A stretch of DNA of 64,000 nt, from the NCBI RefSeq assembly GCF_003259745.1, contig NZ_QLMC01000005.1, positions 124,001 through 188,000 on the forward strand, written 5' to 3'. The notes under the pieces are model-generated. The model was not told the origin of the DNA. It saw only the letters and a list, made by a program, of their open reading frames with translations, and did not search any database. The position numbers and the translations under genes were made by a program. Source of the DNA: Larkinella arboricola. GTDB lineage: Bacteria > Bacteroidota > Bacteroidia > Cytophagales > Spirosomataceae. Below, one piece after another: positions 24,605 to 34,800 of this stretch (positions are counted from its first letter, which is position 1; every line of letters begins with the position of its first letter).

Positions 24605-26968
24605 TACTGCACTTTCGTTGTTGGCGAATGCCTTCGGGCGGGTGCGTTTGTCAAGCGATAACAGGAAGGCCGGAAGCAGAATGAGGTTGGCGGCCATGCC
24701 CATCAGCAACGTAATGGACACCAGAACCCCCAGCGCCACGGTTCCCTGGAAGGTGGAAAAGGCAAAAATTGCAAAACCAGCGAAGAGGATAAAGGCCGTG
24801 TAAATCATGCTGATACCGGCCTGATGAATGGTGTTGGTGATGGCTGCCGAAATGCCCAAACCGCGCCGGAGTTCTTCGCGGTACCGGGCCACGAAATAGA
24901 TGGTGCCATCGGACGCAATGCCGAACGCAACGCTGAAAATCAGAATGGTAGACGGTTTTAGCCGGATGCCGAAATACCCCATAATGCCCGCCGTAATGAT
25001 TAAGGGCACGATGCGCGGCAGGGAGCAGATAAGAATAGTACGTACATCGCGGAGCAGCAGCGCCAGCAGTGCCGTAATCAGGATGACGGCTAGATAGACG
25101 CTCTCCTTGAGGTTATCGACCAGATATTCGTTGCCTTTCGTAAAAATGGCGCTGCTGCCCGTAATCTGAACGTCGTACATATCGCCATTAGAAACCCGCT
25201 GGCCGGTTTCGCGGTCGATGTTGAAAATGGAGTCAACTTTGGGTTGCAGGGTCGTCAGCAGTTCCCGGATGCGAACCGTGCCCACGTCGGCCATCTGAAA
25301 ACTGACGCGGGTATACCGGCGGGTGCTGTCGAGAAACCCTTTAAAGACGTTGCCCTGGCCTTTCATCTGGGGGGCATAGGCGGCCAGTTTGCTCATTTCC
25401 AGCGCTCCGGGCAGCACGTAGTATTTCGGGTCGCCCCCGCGATACCCCTGGTACAGAAATTTGGCCGCTTCCACCACCGATAACGGGCGCGTAAATTCGG
25501 GGTACTTCTCAAACTCCCGTTGCAAAAGCCGCATTTTGGTGAGTGTCTGGGGCGTCAGAATCCGGCCCGGCTGGCGGGAGTCGATGGACACCTCGAAGGG
25601 CAAAACGCCCCGGAAGTTCTTCTCGAAAAACTTGAGGTCGGTATAAATCGGATCGTTCTTCGGTAAATCATCCACCACGTATCCCACAGCTTTGATCTGC
25701 ATGGCCCCAATCAGGCTGACAACCACCAGCATACCAATAAACGCATAAACCACCCGTCGGCGGTGATGCACAGTCCGGTTCACCCAGTTGAGGAACGAAG
25801 CCACCCAGGGGCTTTCCATCTGACCACGCTGTTTGGAAGACGGTTCCGGCAAATAGCCAAACACAATCGGAATCAGGATCAGGCAGATCACGTAGGTAAC
25901 CACCACGCCCAGAGCCGCCACCAGCCCGAACTGGGCGAGCATAGGACTGCTGGCGAAGTAAAAAACAAAGAAACCAATGGCGGTGGTCACGTTGGCGAAA
26001 AACGTCATTTCGCCGATGCGCTCCGTGGCCGTGTTCAGTGCCCGGACTTTATCGCCGTGCTGGCTGAATTCTTCGAAGTATTTATTGATAAGAAAGATCG
26101 TATTCGGAATTCCGATAACAATGATCAGGGGCGGCAGCAGGCCCGTCAGCAGCGTGATTTTGTAGCCGAACAGGACCAGAAAGCCCAGCGACCAGACCAC
26201 CCCGACGCCCACAATGCTGATAGCCGCCAGCACGGCTACAATCGAGCGGAAGAAAAACAGCAGAATCAGGGCCGTTACGCCAAACGCCAGACCCATGAAC
26301 AGGACCATCTCGTTGCTGACTTTTCCGGTAAATTTGGTCCGGATATACGGCATACCCGACATATGAACCGGAATCTTGAACCGATCACCGAAGGCCCGTA
26401 CTTTCTTTTCAATTTCCAGAACAATACCGATGCGATCTTTGGTATTGAGCTTTTTCTGGTCAAACGTCACGGCCATCAGGTGGGATTGACCGGCGCTGTC
26501 GGATACAAAACCGTGGTAAAACGGCAGCGAAGCAACCAGTGACCGAACGCTGTCGGCTTCGGCCTGGGTGGTGAGCGGGAGCGGAGAGAGGGGCAAAACC
26601 TGAAACTGCCTGAGGCTGTCGTTGCGCACCAGACGGAACAGACTGGCCGCCGACAGCACGGCCTGGACGCCTGGTGATGTCCGGATATCCTGATTCAGCG
26701 CGTGCCAGCCGTTGAAAACCGGGAGTTTATATAAATCCGGGGTCTCAATCCCGATGACCATAACGCTGCCATCTTCGCCAAACCGTTTTTTAAACGATTC
26801 GTACAACTCAAAATCCGGGTCGTTGGAGGGTAAAATCCGGGCCACCTCGTAGGAGAGCTGAATTTGGGTGACCTGGTAGGACATGAATACAGTCCCAATA
26901 AAAATGGCGATCAGGAGAGAGATGCGGTTTTTTAAAATAAAATCCGAAAGGCGGTGCCAGAACATCAA
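24602..26968 (-). CDS. RND/MMPL-family exporter
   Basis: 788 residues with the two-fold repeat of the RND superfamily, MMPL-like or hydrophobe/amphiphile efflux-3 subclass. A first helix (about 14-32) is followed by a large periplasmic loop, then a five-helix bundle at about 225-372 including TGLLPPLIIVIGIPNTIFL; the second half repeats this (helix at about 405-425, loop, bundle at about 630-775, with LKPSTILIFSVAFGIASDG). No membrane-fusion or outer-membrane partner is adjacent, as is usual for MMPL-type exporters of lipids or hopanoid-like molecules. Cargo not known. Divergent from the GT4/GH130 operon across 412 bases. Confidence 0.9.
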   Translation of the reverse strand: MMFWHRLSDFILKNRISLLIAIFIGTVFMSYQVTQIQLSYEVARILPSNDPDFELYESFKKRFGEDGSVMVIGIETPDLYKLPVFNGWHALNQDIRTSPGVQAVLSAASLFRLVRNDSLRQFQVLPLSPLPLTTQAEADSVRSLVASLPFYHGFVSDSAGQSHLMAVTFDQKKLNTKDRIGIVLEIEKKVRAFGDRFKIPVHMSGMPYIRTKFTGKVSNEMVLFMGLAFGVTALILLFFFRSIVAVLAAISIVGVGVVWSLGFLVLFGYKITLLTGLLPPLIIVIGIPNTIFLINKYFEEFSQHGDKVRALNTATERIGEMTFFANVTTAIGFFVFYFASSPMLAQFGLVAALGVVVTYVICLILIPIVFGYLPEPSSKQRGQMESPWVASFLNWVNRTVHHRRRVVYAFIGMLVVVSLIGAMQIKAVGYVVDDLPKNDPIYTDLKFFEKNFRGVLPFEVSIDSRQPGRILTPQTLTKMRLLQREFEKYPEFTRPLSVVEAAKFLYQGYRGGDPKYYVLPGALEMSKLAAYAPQMKGQGNVFKGFLDSTRRYTRVSFQMADVGTVRIRELLTTLQPKVDSIFNIDRETGQRVSNGDMYDVQITGSSAIFTKGNEYLVDNLKESVYLAVILITALLALLLRDVRTILICSLPRIVPLIITAGIMGYFGIRLKPSTILIFSVAFGIASDGTIYFVARYREELRRGLGISAAITNTIHQAGISMIYTAFILFAGFAIFAFSTFQGTVALGVLVSITLLMGMAANLILLPAFLLSLDKRTRPKAFANNESAV

Positions 26969-27380
26969 GAACGAACGAAAGATAAGGCCGCAAGGTACTA
27001 AAAGCGAAGGATTTTTGGAAAAACAACCTGCGGCTTTGAAAACCGGGTGGACTTAATCTTTTCTTTTTAGTGGTTAGCCCCTGAAATACGATTGAAGAAT
27101 CCGGAAATATACAATTTTTAAACAAAGCCGGTTTTCGAGTCGCAGCGTTGAATGATTGGGGCGGTTACAACTGCGCTCATTGCCGATAGAAACCGGATAC
27201 AGACAGGAAAGACCCGGCCAAAAAGCAGGCTCCGAAATAAAAGGGCCAATACTTTCTAAAACAACTGTGGCATTTTCCAAGTTTGATAGGTACACACACC
27301 TGATCGATTTGGAGCATTGCTCTTTGTTCCGAAATCAATTCATTACCCGGATAATTAACCTTCTATTATTTCTCGAAATA
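26969..27380. other. Divergent intergenic region between RND and GT4 genes
   Basis: 412 bases with no supported gene. An open frame runs through it into the GT4 gene, but the codons do not look like protein (no conserved start, odd composition), so I place the GT4 start at 27381. It is AT-richer near 27060-27130 and 27330-27380, the likely promoter zones. No full consensus promoter found. Confidence 0.55.
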
Positions 27381-29726
27381 ATGATGAATTATAACCTACC
27401 CCAAAACGTAGCGCACCCTGTGAACGTGCCCACCAGTGTTGCCTTCATTGGTGATTACCTACCCCGTCAATGCGGTATTGCTACCTTTACTTCCGATCTG
27501 TATAAGTCGTTTACCAGTTTTTACCCGGAGTCTTCGGCCATGGTCGTGTCAGTCAACGATGTGCCGGAGGGCTACGATTATCCCGAAGAAGTTCGCTACG
27601 AATTTTACCAGCACGACCTGAATTCGTATAAAAAAGCCGCCGAGTTTCTAAACTCGATGAACACCGAAGTGGTCTGTCTGCAACACGAATATGGTATCTA
27701 CGGCGGTCCGGCGGGCAATTACATCCTGACGCTGCTGCGTAACCTGACCATGCCCGTCGTTACAACCTTCCACACGGTTTTGCGGAATCCCGATCAGGAT
27801 CAGCTGATGGTCCTGAAAACAATTGCCGATCTGTCGGCGCGGGTGATTGTGATGACCGAAAAAGGCCGTCAGTTCCTGAAAGACATTTACGAAGTACCGG
27901 AGGACAAAATTGATGTTATTTCGCACGGGATTCCGGATATGCCCTTTGTTGATCCGCATTTCCACAAAGACCGGTTTGGTATTGAAGGCAAGCAGGTGCT
28001 GCTGACCTTTGGCCTGCTGTCGCCGAACAAAGGCATCGAAAACGTAATCAATGCCCTGCCCCGGATTGTCGAACGATTTCCGGATACGGTCTATATCGTG
28101 CTGGGCGCTACTCACCCCAATCTGGTCCGCGATCAGGGCGAAACCTACCGCGACAGCCTCAAGAAGCTGGCCGAAGATCGGGGCGTTAAAGACAACGTTC
28201 TGTTCTTCAATCAATTTGTTGAGCTGGATAATCTCATGGAATTTCTGGGCGCTGCCGATATTTACATTACGCCTTACCTGAATCCGGCCCAGATTACGTC
28301 CGGAACGCTGTCGTACGCGTTTGGTTGCGGAAAAGCCGTGGTATCAACGCCCTATTGGCATGCCGAAGAACTACTGGCCGACGGGCGCGGGGTTCTGGTG
28401 CCGTTTAACGACTCGGACGCCGTGGCCGACGAAATCATTAACCTGATGAGCGACGATTCGCTGCGGCACGGTATGCGGAAAAAAGCGTACATGATGGGCC
28501 GGAACATGATCTGGGAACGGGTGATGGAACGGTATGTGTCTACGTTTGTGCAGGCTCGCCAGCAACCCATTGCGCTACCCGGCAATCCGCAGTCGCTGAT
28601 GAACGGCAGTGGAAACGGAACCTATAAATTACCGCCCATTCGGCTGGATCATCTGTATCGCCTGTCTGATTCAACGGGCATTATCCAGCACGCCCGCTAC
28701 CATTTGCCGCACTACGAAGAAGGATATTGTACCGACGATAACGCCCGGGCGCTCATTCTGACCGTTCTGGTGGAAGAAGCCGGTCTGGGCGACCAAAAAT
28801 TGTCTGAGCAGGCCGACGTGTATGCGGCATTTCTGAATTATGCCTACCTTCAGGGGCGGGGGCAGTTCCGGAATTTCATGAGCTACGACCGGCGCTGGCT
28901 GGAAGAAGTTGGCTCCGACGACAGCACGGGCCGGGCCATCTGGGCGCTTGGAACCTGCGTGGGGCGCACGGCGGATAAAAACCTGGTCACCTGGGCCATG
29001 CCGATGCTGCATCAGGCGTTGCCGTCGCTCGTTGACCTGCCTTCACCCCGGGCCTGGGCGTTCGGAATCATGGGTGCCTGCGAGTACCTGAAACGCTTTG
29101 GAAACGACCGGCTGGTTAAAACCATTCTACAGCAATTGGTGGATAAAATGCTGGTTCGGTACAACGACAGCAAATCCAAGGAATGGCCCTGGTTTGAGGG
29201 GTATCTGACCTACGACAACGCCAAGCTGTCGCACGCGCTGATTTGCGCCGGTGAAACGTTGCAGGATGCTACCGTAACCAATATTGGTGTGAAGAGCCTG
29301 GACTGGCTCATTAGTCTGCAAATGAGTGGAAGCAGCGCGTCTAATCTGGGATATTTCCAGCCCATCGGTACCAACGGTTTTTACATCAAAGGAGCTGAAC
29401 GGGCGTATTTCGATCAGCAGCCGCTCGAAGCTCAGGGGTCGGTATCGGCCTGCCTGGCGGCTTACCGGACTACGAAAGATGCCATCTGGCTGAAGCGGGC
29501 CACCAAAATTTTCAAATGGTTTACGGGCCACAATGATCTTGGTTTGTCCATTTACGACCCCAATACGGGCGGTTGCCGTGACGGTTTGCACGTAGATCGG
29601 GTTAACCAGAACCAGGGCGCGGAGTCAACGCTGGCGTATTTGATGGCACTGACGGAACTTCATCTTACTCAAAAACAAATTTCGGGTACCGAAATTGCAA
29701 ATGCGGCACTAACCTTGTTAGTTTAA
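27381..29726 (+). CDS. GT4 glycosyltransferase fused to an alpha/alpha-toroid domain
   Basis: 781 residues. The N-terminal half (about 1-405) is a GT-B, family-4-type transferase: AFIGDYLPRQCGIATFTSDL, TFHTVLRNP, VISHGIPDMPFVDP, LTFGLLSPNKGIENVI, and the donor site YLNPAQITSGTLSYAFGCGK ending in HAEELLA. The C-terminal half (about 430-770) is helical with repeats such as YEEGYCTDDNARALIL and WPWFEGYLTYDNAKLSHAL, as in alpha/alpha-barrel glycan enzymes. The GH130 gene starts about 100 bases downstream on the same strand. Start chosen at the ATG pair 27381/27384, just before the GT domain. Inferred role: synthesis or remodelling of a mannose-type oligosaccharide with GH130. Sugar donor is not provable from sequence. 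Confidence 0.85.
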   Translation: MMNYNLPQNVAHPVNVPTSVAFIGDYLPRQCGIATFTSDLYKSFTSFYPESSAMVVSVNDVPEGYDYPEEVRYEFYQHDLNSYKKAAEFLNSMNTEVVCLQHEYGIYGGPAGNYILTLLRNLTMPVVTTFHTVLRNPDQDQLMVLKTIADLSARVIVMTEKGRQFLKDIYEVPEDKIDVISHGIPDMPFVDPHFHKDRFGIEGKQVLLTFGLLSPNKGIENVINALPRIVERFPDTVYIVLGATHPNLVRDQGETYRDSLKKLAEDRGVKDNVLFFNQFVELDNLMEFLGAADIYITPYLNPAQITSGTLSYAFGCGKAVVSTPYWHAEELLADGRGVLVPFNDSDAVADEIINLMSDDSLRHGMRKKAYMMGRNMIWERVMERYVSTFVQARQQPIALPGNPQSLMNGSGNGTYKLPPIRLDHLYRLSDSTGIIQHARYHLPHYEEGYCTDDNARALILTVLVEEAGLGDQKLSEQADVYAAFLNYAYLQGRGQFRNFMSYDRRWLEEVGSDDSTGRAIWALGTCVGRTADKNLVTWAMPMLHQALPSLVDLPSPRAWAFGIMGACEYLKRFGNDRLVKTILQQLVDKMLVRYNDSKSKEWPWFEGYLTYDNAKLSHALICAGETLQDATVTNIGVKSLDWLISLQMSGSSASNLGYFQPIGTNGFYIKGAERAYFDQQPLEAQGSVSACLAAYRTTKDAIWLKRATKIFKWFTGHNDLGLSIYDPNTGGCRDGLHVDRVNQNQGAESTLAYLMALTELHLTQKQISGTEIANAALTLLV

Positions 29727-29829
29727 ACAGTGAGGCAGATACACCGGGGGATTGAATCGGATCACCAAAATGGCCCATTCAATCCCTCTTTACTTTATTC
29801 ATTTTCTGTCCGTCAAGATTTGTTTTATT

Positions 29830-31314
29830 ATGATAAAAGCAACTCGTACCGGTATTGTATTACGTCCTGATCCTACCCGTGTTCTTTTTCGTCCGTTTGA
29901 ACTCAGCAGTTCAACCCGTGTGCTGAAAATTATTGCCCGCGTTAATGCGATGACCGAACAGGAGGTGGAACGGAAACTAAATGAGGTGATCCGTGAGTTT
30001 GGCAGCCGGCACTATAAACTGGAACGGTTTTTTCTGAAACGGTTCAATCATATTAAGCCCCAGCTACTGACCGACGAGCCGTTGACGATGGAGCGAAAAC
30101 TGCTGCTGGGGGCCTACTTCACTATGGAATACTCGCTGGAATCGGCCGCGCTCTTCAATCCGTCGATGGTCTGGCACCCCGATCAGACGAATGTGCCGCC
30201 GGGCTTCCGACGGTTTATTCTGAGTATGCGCGCTACCGGCGAAGGCCATATTTCGTCCATTACCTTTCGGATGGGCTACATTGATCAGGAGAGTAAAATC
30301 ATTCTGCGAAAACCGTCGCGCTACGTTACCTCGCCAGAAATTGTGCCTAACCATCGGTTCAACCGGGCCCGGTTTGAACGCAAACTCTACGAACTTCGGA
30401 TGTCGAATTCCATTTCGGAAATGATGATGAGTGGTTTAGGGGAGGAGTTTGCGCTGGAAGAAATGGAAGACCGGCTGAAACGCATCCTGAGTCAATACCG
30501 TCATCATGCAGAATATGAGGCTATTGCCAGTAGCCTGCGGACCCTGGCCCGTTCCAACTACGAGCTTGATTTTGATGAGGACCAGAGTCTGGATGAACGT
30601 TGCATTTTCCCGACTTCGCCCAATGAAACCAACGGTATTGAAGATGCCCGCTTTGTGCAGTTTGTCGACGACAATGGCGATGTGACCTATTATGCAACAT
30701 ATACGGCGTATAATGGACAAGTTACCTTCCCGCAACTGCTCATGACCAAAGACTTTACTCATTTTAGCGTCAGTACGCTGAATGGAGCGGAGGTGCAGAA
30801 TAAGGGCATGGCGCTGTTTCCCCGGAAAATCAACGGGAAGTACGTAATGCTTTCGCGGCAGGATGGCGAGAACATCTACCTGATGTATTCGGACGATCTG
30901 TATTTCTGGCAAACCAAGGAAATTCTGCTGAAACCAACTTACCATTGGGAGTTTGTGCAGCTCGGCAACTGCGGTTCACCCATCGAAACAGAAGCCGGTT
31001 GGCTGGTTCTGAGTCACGGCGTGGGACCCATGCGGAAATACGCCATCGGGGCTTTTCTGCTGGATCTGAACGATCCTTCAAAAGTAATTGGTCGGACGGT
31101 TGAGCCGCTGCTGAGTCCAGACGAAAATGAACGGGAAGGCTACGTGCCGAACGTCGTCTACAGTTGTGGTGGGCTGATCAACGGCAATGAACTGGTCATC
31201 CCGTACGCTATGTCGGATTACGCCAGCAGTTTCGCTACGGTCAATGTGCAAGAACTGCTGGATGTGCTGACGGGCCGCCAAAAAGAAGTAGAAGTAAACG
31301 TAGAAAATAGCTGA
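29830..31314 (+). CDS. GH130 family glycoside phosphorylase/hydrolase
   Basis: 494 residues, cytoplasmic. The GH130 hallmark NGIEDARFV gives the catalytic acid D272; other family features are LLTDEPLTM (N-terminal), TYHWEFVQLGNCGSPIET, WLVLSHGVGPMRKYAIG and REGYVPNVVYSCGG. GH130 enzymes phosphorolyse or hydrolyse beta-mannosides (for example mannosyl-glucose, mannosyl-GlcNAc or beta-1,2-mannan). This one has a helical N-terminal insertion (about 40-250) that is longer than in minimal GH130 phosphorylases. Start is put at ATG 29830, where the conserved IKATRTGIVLRPDPTRVLFR begins, not at an upstream frame extension. It follows the GT4-toroid gene and precedes a SusC/SusD pair. Confidence 0.9.
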   Translation: MIKATRTGIVLRPDPTRVLFRPFELSSSTRVLKIIARVNAMTEQEVERKLNEVIREFGSRHYKLERFFLKRFNHIKPQLLTDEPLTMERKLLLGAYFTMEYSLESAALFNPSMVWHPDQTNVPPGFRRFILSMRATGEGHISSITFRMGYIDQESKIILRKPSRYVTSPEIVPNHRFNRARFERKLYELRMSNSISEMMMSGLGEEFALEEMEDRLKRILSQYRHHAEYEAIASSLRTLARSNYELDFDEDQSLDERCIFPTSPNETNGIEDARFVQFVDDNGDVTYYATYTAYNGQVTFPQLLMTKDFTHFSVSTLNGAEVQNKGMALFPRKINGKYVMLSRQDGENIYLMYSDDLYFWQTKEILLKPTYHWEFVQLGNCGSPIETEAGWLVLSHGVGPMRKYAIGAFLLDLNDPSKVIGRTVEPLLSPDENEREGYVPNVVYSCGGLINGNELVIPYAMSDYASSFATVNVQELLDVLTGRQKEVEVNVENS

Positions 31315-31336
31315 TTTTCATCCTGTCCGGTTTCTG

Positions 31337-31375
31337 CCGCTCCCCACTGTGATGGTGGGGAGCGGTTTTGTTTTT
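31337..31375 (+). terminator. Terminator after the GT4/GH130 operon
   Basis: CCGCTCCCCAC (31337-31347) pairs with GTGGGGAGCGG (31355-31365) and is followed by TTTTGTTTTT. Confidence 0.92.
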
Positions 31376-31795
31376 ATAGGGTTTCAGCCGGAGCCACCGG
31401 GCGGAAAGAGATAATCCAGCACCACAGATATGATATTTTTTAGGAATTATTTCTGCAAAATAGGAAGAAATGTACTCATGATTTTATCCCAGTTAGGCGC
31501 TGCACGGGTCGATTATTTTTCGTAGAGCGACCAGAAGAGAAAAGCAGCCCCCAGCCGTGGCATCCTGCCTACTGCTTATCGGATTATAAGACGGCTTTCA
31601 TATGCGCTACATACGGTATAGTGTTGGTAATGAATGAGTTGATGAAAATGGGGCTGCGTTAATCAGAATAAGCTGGATGAGGGGCTTCAGGCGTTAACTA
31701 AATCAGCTTATTCAGGAAATTCAATTCAGTGAATGATTTTTAATTTTTTTTAAGAATTATAAGAAATAGTAGGTAATTACGTGGATTCAATTCGT
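31376..31795. other. Gene-free leader region before SusC
   Basis: About 420 bases with no supported gene. The last 70 bases are strongly AT-rich (runs of T and A around 31739-31790), which suits a regulated promoter. No FecI-type or hybrid-two-component operator recognised. Confidence 0.5.
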
Positions 31796-31803
31796 TAGAT
31801 TTG
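31796..31803 (+). promoter_or_regulatory. Candidate -7 box for the first susC
   Basis: TAGATTTG matches TAnnTTTG exactly, 75 bases before the chosen ATG (31879). The -33 region lacks TTG, so an activator may be needed. Its position also argues against the in-frame TTG at 31801 being the start. Confidence 0.5.
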
Positions 31804-31878
31804 CCAAAAAAATCGCGTTTATTTCCTATTAAACTACCAGTCTATTTATCAACGCCGTATCATACGGTACAGAAATCT

Positions 31879-34800
31879 ATGGTGAAACACCTACTCCCTC
31901 CAACTCAGCTTGGCAGGAAGTTGAGCATTCGCGTGCCTCAACTTTTGTTAGCGGTACTCTGCACCAATTTCGCGCTTGCTGCGAAAGCCCCCGAACGGAG
32001 CTTATCAGGTAAGAACTTTGTGTCAGTCAAACTTGTTGACCGGACGCTTACCGGTAAAGTAACGGACGAAACCAACTCTCCGCTGCCGGGTGTTAGTATT
32101 GTTCTGAAAGGAACCCAGCGTGGAACCGTAACCGATGCCAACGGTGCGTATAAACTTGATGTTCCGGACAATGGCGGAACGCTGGTTTTTTCGTTTGTTG
32201 GGTACCTGTCACAGGAAGTAAACGTCGGAAACCAGACTTCGGTGGACGTTAGCCTGAAAACCGACGACAAAGTACTGGAAGAGATTGTGGTCATTGGGTA
32301 CGGTACGGCCCGGAAAAGTGACCTGACCGGAGCCGTAAGTTCCGTGAAGGAAGCCGAATTGAAAGAACGCCCGACGGCTTCGCTTACGCAGGCGCTGTCT
32401 GGTCGTATGCCCGGTGTACAGGTCAACACCAACTCGGGGCGTCCCGGTGGCCGGACTACCGTCCGCATCCGTGGGTTTAGCTCCATCAACTCATCGAACA
32501 ACCCGCTTTATGTGGTAGACGGTGTGATGCTGCCGCAGGGAAACCAGAGCCAGTTTAGCTCGGCCATTGACTACATCAACCCCAACGATATTGTCTCGGT
32601 AGAAGTATTGAAAGATGCTTCATCGACGGCTATTTACGGGGCTCGCGGTGCCAACGGGGTTATTCTGGTCACCACCAAGAAAGGAAAATCGGGCGAAGGT
32701 CAGGTTACCTACAACTCCGATTTCAGCGTGAACACGATTGGGCCGAACCGCCCCCGGGTCTTGAACGCCAAGGAATATCTGGAGGTTGAAGATCTGGCTT
32801 ATGCCAACATCAAGAAATACGATCCGGCGGGCTGGGCGGCTGGCAAATACACGAGCCTTGACCCGATTGCCCGCAGAAGACGGTTCAGCGAATTACGTCC
32901 GGGTGTCTTCGATGCCAACCTGAACCCGCTCTACGATACCGACTGGTTTAAGGAAACAACCCAGAACAAGCTTTCGCAGAACCACCAGTTAGGATTCAGC
33001 GGTGGTAACGAACGCACCCAGTACTCCTTGTCGCTCGGATACCGCAATGACGAAGGATTGATCAAAACGTCGTATATGCGCCGGTATTCAGGCCGCTTTA
33101 CGATTGATGATCAGGTCAAAAAGTGGTTGAAAATTGGTGGAACGTTGAGCTACAACAACCAGAGCGAAAACCTGGTGGATATCAACGACGCCGTTGCCCG
33201 TCAGATTGTAGAAGATTTCCCGTTCCTGCCGGTGAAATACGCTGATGGCACCTATGCCAGCAACCGTGACTACCCGAGCGCCGAGGGTTCGTTCAGCTCG
33301 ATGCACCGACTGATGGACCGGCGGTATATCCTGAACACGCAAACCACGCTGGGAAGCCTGTACAGCAACATTACCTTTGCGAAAGGGCTGGAAATGCGGA
33401 CGGTATTGGGTGTCAACCTGATGACCCAGGAAAACAACGAATCGCAAACCCGGACGCTGAACCCCGGTCAGTTTGGTAACGCGGCCAGCCGGAACCGCCG
33501 GGAGAACTTCTGGTCACTGGAAAACTATCTGACGTATAACAAACAGATCAGCGACAATCAGAACCTGACGGCGATGCTCGGTTTGTCGTGGCAGGAGACC
33601 AACTTCTTCAATATGTCGGCGACAGTTCAAAACTTCGCTACGGACTATTTCGGATTCAACAACTTAGGGGCCGGGGCTACCAACCCGCAAGTGGGGTCAG
33701 GTGCATCACGGTTTGCGTTTAACTCGTACTTCGGTCGGGTGAACTACAGCCTGATGGAAAAATACCTGTTTACGGTAACGGGCCGGGCCGATGGATCATC
33801 GAAATTCGGAGCCAACCACAAGTTTGCGTTCTTCCCGTCGGCGGCTTTTGCCTGGCGTGTATCGGAAGAAAGCTTCCTGAAAGGCAATCCGGTTATTTCC
33901 AACCTGAAATTCCGGACCAGCTACGGGTTAACGGGTAACTCCGAAATTCCGCCCTATACATCACTGGCGCTGTTGAGCTCAAACTACTCAACTATCTACA
34001 ATGATACACGCTTTAATGGAACGGGTATCGACCGTCTGGCCAACCCCGACCTGCGTTGGGAAAAAACGGCTCAAACCGACATCGGTGTTGAAATCGGCTT
34101 GTTGAAAGGCCGCATTAACCTGGAAGCCGATTACTACTATCGGAAGACCACCGACATGCTGCTCGATGCGCCGGTACCCCGTACCAGTGGCTACGCAACC
34201 ATTCGTCAGAACGTCGGATCGATGCAGAACCAGGGCTTTGAATTTGCGCTGAATACCGTCAACATTGACCGGCCCGGCTTCTCGTGGAATACGACCTTAA
34301 ACATCTCGATGAACCGGAACAAGGTGCTTTCGCTGGCTACGCCGTCGGACATCTTCAACGTGGGTGGTCCTAACTTCACCAACCCGACGAACATCATTCG
34401 TATCGGTGAGCCGGTGGGTTCATTCTGGGGTCTGACCCGTCTGGGTGTGTGGAGCGAAGCAGAGCGCGAAGAAGCCGCCAAGTTTACCAGCTACCGGAAC
34501 AACCTGACCATGCTGCCGGGTGATATCAAGTACCTGGATGTGAACGGCGATAAAATTATCAACGACGCCGACCGGAGCATCATTGGTAACGGTAGCCCGA
34601 AAGGCTGGGGTGCTTTCACCAACAACGTTCGTTTCAAAAACTTCGATGCTACCCTGGAACTTCAGTTCATGTACGGCAACGACGTGATGCTGATGAACCT
34701 GCACGCCAGCGAAGACCGCCAGGCCCTTGCCAACAGCTATGCTTCTGTATTGAACGCCTGGAGACCCGACAATCAGAATACGCCAATTGCCGAAATTCGG

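Noticed and set aside
27156-27380. 75-codon N-terminal extension of the GT4 gene
   Set aside because: The conserved GT domain starts right after the ATG pair at 27381/27384 and the extension is intergenic in character.
31801-31878. 26-codon extension of the first SusC from a TTG
   Set aside because: The TTG lies inside the -7 box TAGATTTG, and the signal peptide begins after 31879.
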